Of a stretch of 64,000 nucleotides of DNA, positions 26,960 to 35,424 are shown one piece after another. The position numbers were made by a program, and so were the translations under genes. Every line of letters begins with the position of its first letter. Within the stretch, counting starts at the first letter, position 1. Origin of the DNA: Chlorogloeopsis sp038404745 (lineage in GTDB: Bacteria > Cyanobacteriota > Cyanobacteriia > Cyanobacteriales > Nostocaceae). The notes beneath the pieces are model-generated. The model saw only the letters and a list, made by a program, of their open reading frames with translations. It had not been told where the DNA came from and searched no databases. The DNA is taken from NCBI RefSeq assembly GCF_038404745.2, contig NZ_JAYKTT020000053.1, positions 107,782 to 171,781 of the forward strand, written 5' to 3'.

Positions 26960-27683
26960 TAATATATTCAGGATTACTAGAGTCAAGCTCCAATTTTTCA
27001 CGTAACCAGCAGATGTGGACATCTACAGTTTTACTATCCCCAACAAAATCCTCTCCCCAAATTAAGTCTAGTAGACGCTCGCGTGACCAAACCCGTTTTT
27101 CGGAACTTATGAACAGCTCCAGCAGGCGGAATTCTTTACGGGAAAGTTTGATATATTGATTGCGAACCAGTACTTGGAAGTTATAAGTATTCAGAGTAAT
27201 ATCCTTATACTTGTACACTTTTGTTTGCGGCAAAATGTTTGAGTTTGAAGGTTGGCGGCGAAGTACAGCCTGACAACGAGCTACTAACTCACGAATACCA
27301 AAGGGCTTACTCAGATAGTCATCTGCTCCGATTTCTAACCCTAAAATGCGGTCAGTTTCACTACCCTTAGCACTAAGGATTATAATTGGCACTGCGTTTC
27401 CTTGGTGGCGAAGCCAACGGCAAATATCTAAGCCATTAATTCCAGGTAGCATTAAATCGAGAATAATTAAGTTACAACAAAGTTCTCCTGTATTCGTTTT
27501 CAAATTTTTTAGATACTCAAAAGCAGACAAACCATCTGCAACCGTTATAACTATATAACCTTTATCTTGCAAGGCTATAGCTATCATTTGTCTGATTATT
27601 TCGTCATCTTCAACTACTAGAATGCAGTTTTTTTGCCCAATGTTTACTTTACCGAAATCCTCGGTTAGCTCATTAGTATACAT
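26919..27683 (-). CDS. OmpR/PhoB-family response regulator (paralogue of the one at 15418)
   Basis: The 254-residue protein matches the regulator at 15418 along its whole length, including the unusual N-terminal tail (FGxxNIGQ), the CC pair just before the receiver core, Asp76 in LIILDLMLPGINGLDIC, and the winged-helix end SKTVDVHICWLREKLE to TVRGFGYRFGSS. The two clearly arose by duplication. No kinase gene is adjacent. It converges on the HAD gene with a 41-base overlap, and its own upstream gap (27684-28117) is A+T-rich. The pair brackets the ldh-pyk-transporter block. Confidence 0.93.
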   Translation of the reverse strand: MYTNELTEDFGKVNIGQKNCILVVEDDEIIRQMIAIALQDKGYIVITVADGLSAFEYLKNLKTNTGELCCNLIILDLMLPGINGLDICRWLRHQGNAVPIIILSAKGSETDRILGLEIGADDYLSKPFGIRELVARCQAVLRRQPSNSNILPQTKVYKYKDITLNTYNFQVLVRNQYIKLSRKEFRLLELFISSEKRVWSRERLLDLIWGEDFVGDSKTVDVHICWLREKLELDSSNPEYIITVRGFGYRFGSS

Positions 27684-28117
27684 TTACGAGTAGCTAAAAA
27701 TTTTTACTATATATTCAGTATCAATTATTAATGATTTTTGTTTAAAATACAACTAGTTCTGATGTTTAAATTAGTAGATAATATTGATTGTTTTAATATT
27801 ATAAAAATAATTTAATAATTTCAAGTTATGCAAAGAAAAATTACGATTTTGGTTTCCAGTTAACTTAAAACAAAAAACACAATCTTTATCAAAATAAGAA
27901 AAAAATAAGAATATTTTTTATTACTATTTATAAACAGAGCAGATACATCTAAGGAAAAATTACTTTTATTTAAAATCACTGAGATTATTATACATTGATT
28001 CTCCATTTAATCTGAGCATTTTATTAGGTAAGTATATTTACTAATATAAAGTGTTTTTCAAATAAGTCAGTATATAAACTTTGAAGCAATATATTAATTG
28101 TATTTCAGATGACACAG
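27684..28117. other. 434-base A+T-rich region between the regulator and corA-like genes
   Basis: It holds the promoter side of the minus-strand regulator gene and the 3' flank of the corA-like gene. I see no open frame, hairpin with T run, or repeat. Confidence 0.5.
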
Positions 28118-29122
28118 CTAAAGCCAACGTTGTTGTTTAGCATACATAATGCTACCAATCACAATTAATGCCATCACGGCAAGCACAGCAGGATAAGCCC
28201 AAGGTTGCTCTAATTCCGGCATATACTCAAAGTTCATGCCATAAACTCCAGCAATAAAAGTAATTGGTAAGAAGACAGATGAAAGGATAGTGAGGCGATT
28301 AATTCGTTCACTAGTTTTGCTAGCAAGATTGTCGCGTTGAATTTCCATTAACTCTGACATCCATACTCTCAGAGTTTGGTATTCTTGCGAGAGTTTATCG
28401 ACGTGGCGCACTAATTCTTGATTAAATAATATCTTTACTGGTTGAGTGAGCCATTGAAGATTTTGGTACTCCATAATAGCTAAGAGTGATTGGATACTTT
28501 GAAGATTACGGCGTCCCAAGCGAGTGGATTGCCTCATCGTGGCAATTTTTTTGTATGTGGTTTCATTACCAGAATTTGCTAAAACTTCATCTTCTAAATC
28601 ATCAAGTTCTCTAGCAATATGGTCAAATACAGTATAGTAATTATTCAAAATGTCACTGTAAATAGTATATACAAGATTATCAATTCCCCAAGTTTTAATA
28701 TCTATATTTTGTTTTTTTATATTATTTATTAATGTGCTTAAAATTCTTAATTCATTTGTCTCAAAAGTGATAAGAAAATTATTTCCAACAATTAAACTAC
28801 CGCAAGCCTCCTCAAAAGTATGATATTTAATTTGATGACTTAGAACTTCATAGTTATCAAAAAAACAATCTTCCAAGTCTTCATCAATTCCCTTAGGAAA
28901 ATGGTTGAAAATCATGTCAACACGACATGGATCGAGTCCAAAGCACTTGACTATTCGGGCAATGGCAGTGCGATCGCGTAGATGAATACAACGTAACCAG
29001 ATTTTGTGAGTGCGATCAATCCTTTGTAGTACAGTATCTACTTCCCAAGTATTACAGTGAAAAAACTCCAAATGATTCGCAGAAAAGGTAAGAAGCATTA
29101 GCATAAGAGTGTTTGAGAGCAT
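28118..29122 (-). CDS. CorA-family magnesium/divalent metal transporter
   Basis: The 334-residue protein has a large acidic, helical N-terminal domain and two C-terminal membrane helices. The first ends in the pore signature YGMNFEYMPE (GMN motif, just before the loop) and the second is AVLAVMALIVIGSIMYA, with a basic tail KQQRWL. This matches CorA, a pentameric Mg2+ channel of the inner membrane. It is on the minus strand after the DUF1349 gene, beyond a terminator, so it is probably transcribed separately. Many island enzymes (enolase, pyruvate kinase, phosphoketolase) need Mg2+, but the link is speculative. Confidence 0.9.
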   Translation of the reverse strand: MLSNTLMLMLLTFSANHLEFFHCNTWEVDTVLQRIDRTHKIWLRCIHLRDRTAIARIVKCFGLDPCRVDMIFNHFPKGIDEDLEDCFFDNYEVLSHQIKYHTFEEACGSLIVGNNFLITFETNELRILSTLINNIKKQNIDIKTWGIDNLVYTIYSDILNNYYTVFDHIARELDDLEDEVLANSGNETTYKKIATMRQSTRLGRRNLQSIQSLLAIMEYQNLQWLTQPVKILFNQELVRHVDKLSQEYQTLRVWMSELMEIQRDNLASKTSERINRLTILSSVFLPITFIAGVYGMNFEYMPELEQPWAYPAVLAVMALIVIGSIMYAKQQRWL

Positions 29123-29313
29123 CTGTGCATTTTTGATCCTACTATTTATCTCAAGTTGCCAGGTATAAAAGTGCCTGCTCTAGAAAGTCCCATATCTTTT
29201 TGAACCTTGAGGATACTCAACTTTATTTCTGATCATTTGCTGGAGCAGTTCGTTGATTATATATGCCATCAACACTACTTAACTGCTGCTATCCTTCACT
29301 ATAAACAACCAAC

Positions 29314-29340
29314 AAAAAACCTCGCTAAAATTAGCCGAGG
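29314..29340 (-). terminator. Intrinsic terminator after the DUF1349 gene
   Basis: On the minus strand the stem CCTC(g)GCTAA/TTAGCGAGG (29340-29320) is followed by six Ts (29319-29314). It lies 35 bases beyond the DUF1349 stop and would end the transketolase to DUF1349 transcript. Confidence 0.8.
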
Positions 29341-29375
29341 TAAATTATGGAAGTTATAGATTAAACAATACATAC

Positions 29376-29921
29376 TTAAGTTTTAATCTTAAAATTCTGA
29401 AATACCACTCGACAGCCTCCACTTTCTGGACACGCACAGATCAAACCTACCTGTACTACTTCCTCCTCAGTTAGGTTCGCTGTTTTTAGTGTTGTGTAAT
29501 TTGTACTGTCAAGTGAGTATTGCATCTCTACATTGCTACCTCTTCGCTGCAAATACAACCACAGGTAAGGAATATTTTTTATTAACGGCACAACAGACCA
29601 ATCGGAATTATCATTTGTGATAACTACACTAAGAAACTGCATACCGTCTACAAATTCAAGAGTGGATTTGAACCAAGTCTTCTCATCCACGCGAACCATT
29701 AGACCTGCTTGACCGTACAAATTATTACATTCGTTGATGATTTTAACTTTAGCAGTAAAATCACCCTTGACTTCTTGATAATAAAAGTTACCGTTGTCGC
29801 GAGTATAACCACAATCAATCCTACGCCAAAAATCTGTTTTTGCTCCGGAAGTGACGGTAATTAGATCTTCTTGATTTTCCCAAGCCGGAGGTTCGTTATA
29901 CCATTTCATCAGCATAAGCAA
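29376..29921 (-). CDS. DUF1349 protein (concanavalin-like beta sandwich)
   Basis: The 181-residue protein fits DUF1349, a beta-sandwich family related to yeast Ree1 ('regulation of enolase'). Visible marks are WENQEDLITVTSGAKTDFWRR, YYQEVKGDFTAKVKI, YGQAGLMVRVDEKTWFKSTLEF and VGLICACPESGGCRVVF near the C-terminus. No signal peptide is evident. It lies 61 bases after the GH13 amylase gene on the same strand and before a terminator, so it is likely the last gene of that operon. A carbohydrate-binding role would fit; the link to enolase in this island may be coincidence. Confidence 0.82.
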   Translation of the reverse strand: MLMLMKWYNEPPAWENQEDLITVTSGAKTDFWRRIDCGYTRDNGNFYYQEVKGDFTAKVKIINECNNLYGQAGLMVRVDEKTWFKSTLEFVDGMQFLSVVITNDNSDWSVVPLIKNIPYLWLYLQRRGSNVEMQYSLDSTNYTTLKTANLTEEEVVQVGLICACPESGGCRVVFQNFKIKT

Positions 29922-29982
29922 ACCGTTGTTAAGAATTTACAAGACTTACTCTCAAGCATAACTGAAAATTATGCATTGCATA

Positions 29983-31839
29983 TTACTTGGCTAAGATTAC
30001 CATCCCAGAAGGAGGTAAATCTATCCGTACAACTGTTCTACCACTTTTTTGTTGAACCACAATTTTTTGATTTTCTGGAGGTTGACGTAATTCGGCATCA
30101 CTCCAATCACTTTTATACAAAAAGGTGAGAGTTGAATCAATCGAGTGCAAGGAGCTATCGACTGTTACAAACGCTCCACGATTTTCTAAACCATGTGTAT
30201 TGAGTGCGACCACAACTTCAGTATTAAACTGAATCTGCGACCAAGCAATTAGCTCTCCTGCTCCAGGAATCGAAAAAGGATGATTTTCAAAGGATGTTTC
30301 TCGCAAATAGTGATGTCCACGACGTAACGCTTTACCAATATTATCTTGACGATTACGAATACGTGCGATCGCAGCAATTCGCAAATAAGTAGGATGATTT
30401 GTGTTAAAAAAATGGCAACCTTCAGTCTCAAATGCACCAAAAGCACTGCCAAACATAGATTCGCGAACATAGCGATCGGCATAAGTACGCTCAGGTTCAA
30501 TTCCATAGTCGTGATAGCTCTCTGAACCGTCAAATGCCTGTTCGGTTCCGTAATAAATTGAGGGAATCCCTGGCATCGTTAACATGACACCGACTGCATG
30601 AGCAACTTGCTCGTAGTGATAAGGCACGTTGCTGTGAGCAGCAAACCGCTGTTTTGTTGGACGAGAAGACATATCATGATCGTCCAAAACAGCAACATGA
30701 TAAGTTCCAAGTTGACGTTGACTACCTGCAAGCGTATTGTCGTTGTAAAGACAAAAAAAATCGTTAGAGTGTGCCAACCCTTTTACTACTGCCGTTAACC
30801 TGTTTGGTGCCACCACAATATCCAATACTGCATCTAGATTGCGCCCAAAAATGTCTAGGTAACCCCGAACCATACTTTCATCTGTTAACTCTCCCACCAT
30901 GAGAAAGTTATCTTTACCAATAGATTGAGCATATTCATGAATGGCATTGCAGAATTTTCGAGAGGCAAAGGGAGAAACGTGCTTGACAGCATCCACGCGG
31001 AATCCGTCACAATCACTCAAAGCAATCCAGTACTGATAGACGCGAGCAAGTGCAGCTATTACTTCATCTTTCTCCAAATTAAAGTCTCTAAGTTCAAAGA
31101 AATCTCCACGCCGAAACTCCACGTGAGGATTCATAGGATCTTCCCATGATGCAGCTTCCCAGTGTACAATTGCACCCGCACGATTGTACCAGTGAATATT
31201 CTGAAACTCTTTGGGAAAAACACCATCATCAAGGGTAATAATTTCAGGAATACTTTCTCCATTTTTGGAACGCCAGCCATGAATAGGATAGGCAGGAGAA
31301 AAGCGGTAAGGCATTATGGTTCTGGGACTTCCACAACTTTCATCTTTATAAAACCAGTTACTGCCACTATGGTTGTAAATCACATCTAAAATCACGTACA
31401 TACCGCGTTGATGGGCAGCCTCTACTAAATCTCGTAAGTCTTGACGAGTTCCAAAGCGTGGATCGATATCTAAAAAGTTTTGAATCCCATAACCGTGATA
31501 AGTTTCCAAATCTGCACGCTGTTTCCAAGGTGGATTAATTGTAGTCACTCCCAATTCTTGCAAGTAGCTCAACTTGCTTTCAATTCCTTTGAGCGTTCCA
31601 CCATTAAACTTATTACCCGCTGCCATCCACGCAGCTTTATCTTTCACTCGATACTTTGTTGAATTTTTATAGTCAAAAAAATCTCGCTGTGCTTCACAAC
31701 CGTCACTAAAACGATCTGGTAAAAGTTGGTAAAAAAGTTGATCTTGCCAATTAACAGGGCTAGGATGAACTCTTCCTCTTGGTGTGAGATCCACCTCAGA
31801 GAGTATTTGGGGAACAAGATCTTCGATTTTAGTTACCAT
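29983..31839 (-). CDS. GH13 alpha-amylase-family glycosidase
   Basis: The 618-residue enzyme has the four GH13 regions: DVIYNHSGSNWF (I), GFRVDAVKHV with the nucleophile Asp near residue 280 (II), VGELTDES with the acid Glu near 313 (III), and VLDDHDMSS near 386 (IV). No export signal is seen, so it should act inside the cell on glycogen or maltodextrins. The sequence resembles neopullulanase or cyclomaltodextrinase-type members, but exact bond specificity cannot be read. It follows an 88-residue protein gene by 33 bases and would supply sugars to the glycogen route of the island. Confidence 0.92.
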   Translation of the reverse strand: MVTKIEDLVPQILSEVDLTPRGRVHPSPVNWQDQLFYQLLPDRFSDGCEAQRDFFDYKNSTKYRVKDKAAWMAAGNKFNGGTLKGIESKLSYLQELGVTTINPPWKQRADLETYHGYGIQNFLDIDPRFGTRQDLRDLVEAAHQRGMYVILDVIYNHSGSNWFYKDESCGSPRTIMPYRFSPAYPIHGWRSKNGESIPEIITLDDGVFPKEFQNIHWYNRAGAIVHWEAASWEDPMNPHVEFRRGDFFELRDFNLEKDEVIAALARVYQYWIALSDCDGFRVDAVKHVSPFASRKFCNAIHEYAQSIGKDNFLMVGELTDESMVRGYLDIFGRNLDAVLDIVVAPNRLTAVVKGLAHSNDFFCLYNDNTLAGSQRQLGTYHVAVLDDHDMSSRPTKQRFAAHSNVPYHYEQVAHAVGVMLTMPGIPSIYYGTEQAFDGSESYHDYGIEPERTYADRYVRESMFGSAFGAFETEGCHFFNTNHPTYLRIAAIARIRNRQDNIGKALRRGHHYLRETSFENHPFSIPGAGELIAWSQIQFNTEVVVALNTHGLENRGAFVTVDSSLHSIDSTLTFLYKSDWSDAELRQPPENQKIVVQQKSGRTVVRIDLPPSGMVILAK

Positions 31840-31872
31840 ATGATTTTCTCATTCTGACTGAATTTACACGTA

Positions 31873-32139
31873 TCAAAGAGCAAACTGATCCCAATCTTTA
31901 TTAATTTTTATTTCTGGCAATTCATCATTGTCCATACATATTAAATGCTCGACCTGAGCCTCGTTCTGGACACCGTGAAATGTATTCTCTTCGACAATCT
32001 GCTTGTGAGCTTTCCATTCGTATATATTATTAATGTCAACTTCTTCTAAAGCCTGGATAATAGCTTGCTCCTCTGAGCTTGCTGTCACGATCGCTTCAAT
32101 CACTCCAGTCATAGGAATCCGTACTAAGTAATTTTTCAT
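31873..32139 (-). CDS. Small hypothetical protein, 88 residues
   Basis: The frame begins ATG (32139) with GAAAGGACA-type sequence upstream (AAGGA 7 bases away). The product starts MKNYLVRIPMTGVIEAIVTA and is acidic overall, with predicted alternating strands and helices and no membrane segment. I do not recognise a family; the N-terminal half (strand, then SSEEQAIIQALEEV) resembles small domains that appear beside enzymes. It sits between the transketolase-like and amylase genes and is probably co-transcribed. Confidence 0.6.
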   Translation of the reverse strand: MKNYLVRIPMTGVIEAIVTASSEEQAIIQALEEVDINNIYEWKAHKQIVEENTFHGVQNEAQVEHLICMDNDELPEIKINKDWDQFAL

Positions 32140-32351
32140 AGATGTCCTTTCTAAGGGGCAACTTACAGTTAAATTCTGCTGGGAAAAGGAATGAACAACC
32201 CTTTTCCCACAGAATTGAAAGGTATATTTTGCAATAGGTCTACCAAATCCTTATAAGTATCTAAACAAAATTAATTACACATTTTTTTGCTGTTCCCCGT
32301 TTCCTGTTTCCTTGCCTCTACCCATAACTCTAATTTTGCCTAACCACTTAC

Positions 32352-34268
32352 CTAGCTAGCCAGTTCCTTCACCTTCTTCATAATGCCTTCAGAATCGATT
32401 CCTTGATGAGGAAATTGTTCCCAAAGCCCACCACAGCCTTCTTTGTGTGTACCGAGATAAGCAAACTTCGGACTCAGCCCTCGCTCAAGCAACCAAGAGC
32501 CAAAACGACTACCCAAACCTGTACGGCGATTAAACGATTCCACCACAAGCACAAAAGGAGCAGTACCAATTTTCGCTAGCATTTCTTCATCAACCACGTT
32601 TAACGTGGGTTTGTTAATCAAGCCGACATTAATTCCTTGTTGTTTGAGGCGCTCTACAGCGTCAAGAGCGCGGTATAGTGCTTCTCCAAAACTGACGATA
32701 TAGCCAACAGTTCCTTCTCGCACAACTTCGTCTTTACCAGGAACAAAGGTGTAATCTTCGTTATAAAAGTCGTTCCCATTTGAGTCAAGTATGTTGGGTA
32801 CTTTGGAGCGGGTAGAGAAGATAAATCGCAAACCTGGATCGAAAAATACTGCTTCTACACAGGCTTTCATTTGAGCAGCATCTGCTGGAAAGTATAGCCG
32901 CGTTTCGTAGCCATCATCCAAGCCATTATCAGCAAATATATTATTTAAACCAAAATGGCAAGTATTGTCCGCCATATCATCTACCCCCGCATGGGAAAAA
33001 TGACACAGGACATTGGAATAATTCAACCGTGCCATCGAAATTTCGGAAATGCACATTTCCAAGAAAGCGCTAAAGGTGGCAAAGATCCCTTGCTTGCCTT
33101 TTTCCATGCCGAATCCAGCAGCAGCAGAGAAATTGCCCCGCTCCATAATTCCAGAAGCAATAAAAATTTCAGGATATGCATCGTGAATTTTTTTCAAACC
33201 GCAAGAACCTTCAAGATCACTGTCAATACACATCACCTTTTCTTTACGCTCAACCTCACTCATCCGACTGAGGATAGATACCACTGCTTCACCAAAGACA
33301 TTTCGATTCGCTCCCATTTTGCTGCCAGAGCCAACAAAGGTATATGAATGCTTGGGTTTGGTGATGCTTTTGAGATAGTTTACCGCTTCCAGTTGACCAC
33401 GAGATTCTAAATGAGCGATCGCCAGTTCTACTGAAATCACATCATGACCATGATTAGAACCTTCTAGCCCTTCAATACCAACACACATCTTCCGCTTGTT
33501 GATTAAAGCAACTGGCCCCTCAGTAACTATTGCCTCACACATACGAAGATACAAATCATCCACATCTTCGCCATCCCCCTCCAAAACCTTGAGTCCATGT
33601 CCTGCTAGTGTTTCGGTAATGTTATAGCCTGGCAGGTACTGCGAAGGATGCCCGGCAATGGTGACATCATTGTCATCAATCAGGAGCTTGACATTTAAAT
33701 TCTTTGCTACTGCTAAACGGGCAGCTTCTGCATCGTTACCCTCTTGCTGGGAGCCATCAGAACCAAGACAAAAAACGGCTTTACTGGGATTAGCGATCGC
33801 TACGCCATTAATATAAGGCCACATATGTCCCAGCCGTCCAGAGCTAAACTTGACACCAGGAGTCAGCCCAAGTTCGGGGTGACCAGGTAGTTGTGAGTGG
33901 GCTTCACGATAATGTACAAGTTTTTCAGCAGGCATATCACCGTATAGGACAGCCATGAGGTATTGTGTAGCGACTCTGTGACCTGCTTCATCAAAGAAAA
34001 TTGGTACGAAGCGATCGGGTGCTCCTCGGAAGAATGCATCCAAAATCATAACTTCTGGTACCGTGTCGTAAGGGCCGCCAGTATGACCACCTACACCCTG
34101 AGCCGCTCCTGTGGCAGTAAAGAAGACTATTGCATCGCGGCAAAGTTGAATATTAGCTTTCAGCTTCTGGCGCTGCTGTTGTGTCAGGGTAGAGTTGGCT
34201 GGATCGAGTGCCAACGGCTGGTAAGCACTAAGGTCAATAGGAAAAGAAACGGCTGTAGCAATAGTCAT
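32352..34268 (-). CDS. tkt: Transketolase-like thiamine-diphosphate enzyme
   Basis: Transketolase moves two-carbon units between sugar phosphates. The 638-residue product has the N-terminal substrate His in GGHTGGPYDTVPE, the TPP-magnesium motif GSDGSQQEGNDAE, the catalytic-type segment FATFSAFLEM in the pyrimidine domain and the C-terminal VVESFNRRTGLGSRFG. Several motifs differ from housekeeping transketolase (for example GSDGSQQEGN in place of GDGcxxEG), so it is a divergent second copy and may prefer other substrates. The frame begins at 34349, but ATG 34268 removes an unrelated lead. It is divergent from phosphoketolase across about 1.15 kb. Confidence 0.82.
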   Translation of the reverse strand: MTIATAVSFPIDLSAYQPLALDPANSTLTQQQRQKLKANIQLCRDAIVFFTATGAAQGVGGHTGGPYDTVPEVMILDAFFRGAPDRFVPIFFDEAGHRVATQYLMAVLYGDMPAEKLVHYREAHSQLPGHPELGLTPGVKFSSGRLGHMWPYINGVAIANPSKAVFCLGSDGSQQEGNDAEAARLAVAKNLNVKLLIDDNDVTIAGHPSQYLPGYNITETLAGHGLKVLEGDGEDVDDLYLRMCEAIVTEGPVALINKRKMCVGIEGLEGSNHGHDVISVELAIAHLESRGQLEAVNYLKSITKPKHSYTFVGSGSKMGANRNVFGEAVVSILSRMSEVERKEKVMCIDSDLEGSCGLKKIHDAYPEIFIASGIMERGNFSAAAGFGMEKGKQGIFATFSAFLEMCISEISMARLNYSNVLCHFSHAGVDDMADNTCHFGLNNIFADNGLDDGYETRLYFPADAAQMKACVEAVFFDPGLRFIFSTRSKVPNILDSNGNDFYNEDYTFVPGKDEVVREGTVGYIVSFGEALYRALDAVERLKQQGINVGLINKPTLNVVDEEMLAKIGTAPFVLVVESFNRRTGLGSRFGSWLLERGLSPKFAYLGTHKEGCGGLWEQFPHQGIDSEGIMKKVKELAS

Positions 34269-35424
34269 GATGGTTCTTTCTAAATGTTGTTGGTCAGTAA
34301 AATTGAGTCGCAGACCTATTTTTTGAGTATTAATACAGCTAGCCTTCAAAGTCGGACTTAAGCACTTTCAATATCTAACCCAAGTTTGTTGTTCTCTTCT
34401 CGGATATAAGTTCCTTGGGCTTGTATGGCTGAATCTTTGTTATGTATCTTGTTTGGATATTTTGCAAGTTCAAGGGATGAATAGCAAAATTTTTACTTTG
34501 TCAGCTTACTAAATGCAAGTTAGTTGCAGTCTCTTAGGATATTGATAGAGTTACTTGGTAATTTTTACACTGCAAGTAATAACTTACTTAAATTTGACAA
34601 GGATTTAGTTGCACCAAATCTTTTTTCTGCATCCTTCTTGTTTATTATTTGTGCTTTCATTAGTTTTTTCAAATTAAATTTAGTTATATGTTTTAACGCT
34701 TTAATTAAAATACGACATACTTAATCTAATCTTAACCCATTTTTTATTTCTATTTAATTAGTTTTATTTCTATTTAATTAGTTTTTAAATTAAAAATTTA
34801 AAGTTTAAGTTATTTAAGCAAATAATAAAAACATTAGTTTTTTGTTAAATTTATCTAGTTGACTTCAAACAAATTTGTACTGGGTGATATGCTTATCAAA
34901 TCCTTATAATATCATTGAAAATCACTTGATTATTACCTTTGTAAGTCTTTAGACATAGATAAATACATCAAAGAACACCCAAATCAATTCATCAATTAGG
35001 TTTGATGTTAAGTCAACATAAAAATTATATTCTCAATAAAGATTGGCGAAATAAACAAAAAGTCTTGATTTTCTATAATTTTCTTGGAAATACTATGTTG
35101 TGATCACAAGCCAGAAAGTTTTTAAATGACTCTATCTTTGGATAGAGTTTAAATATTCAAGATTCAGCACTAACTAATGTTATCAATTTTTAATCAAGTT
35201 CTTATATATTCTTACACTTCTATAATTTTGCAAAACAAAAAATCTATTTGTGTTTTTGAATTTCATAAATTTAAGTTTTCAAAATCAATAATTCATGCGA
35301 TACTAAGTCTCAAGGAACTTCCCAAATAATAGTTGAGGAAATTTCTGAGTTAGGCTGATCATTTGAGAGAATCATTCGCTTCAAAAAACAACTCAACTCA
35401 TATTTAATTTTGAAGAGCTAATTT
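34269..35424. other. 1.16-kb divergent regulatory region between transketolase-like and phosphoketolase genes
   Basis: Very A+T-rich and probably contains both promoters. It includes a 20-bp tandem repeat (34742-34781) and a perfect 8-bp hairpin ACTCTATC-TTTG-GATAGAGT (35129-35148) followed by TTTAAATATT, a possible weak attenuator about 280 bases before the phosphoketolase start. A 66-codon plus-strand frame at 34524-34724 has no ribosome site and is not called. Confidence 0.5.
34742..34781. repeat. 20-bp tandem direct repeat
   Basis: TTTTATTTCTATTTAATTAG occurs twice in perfect tandem (34742-34761 and 34762-34781) in the divergent region. Confidence 0.8.

Noticed and set aside
34524..34724. 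66-codon frame in the phosphoketolase-transketolase gap
   Set aside because: A+T-driven open frame with hydrophobic bias only; no ribosome site.
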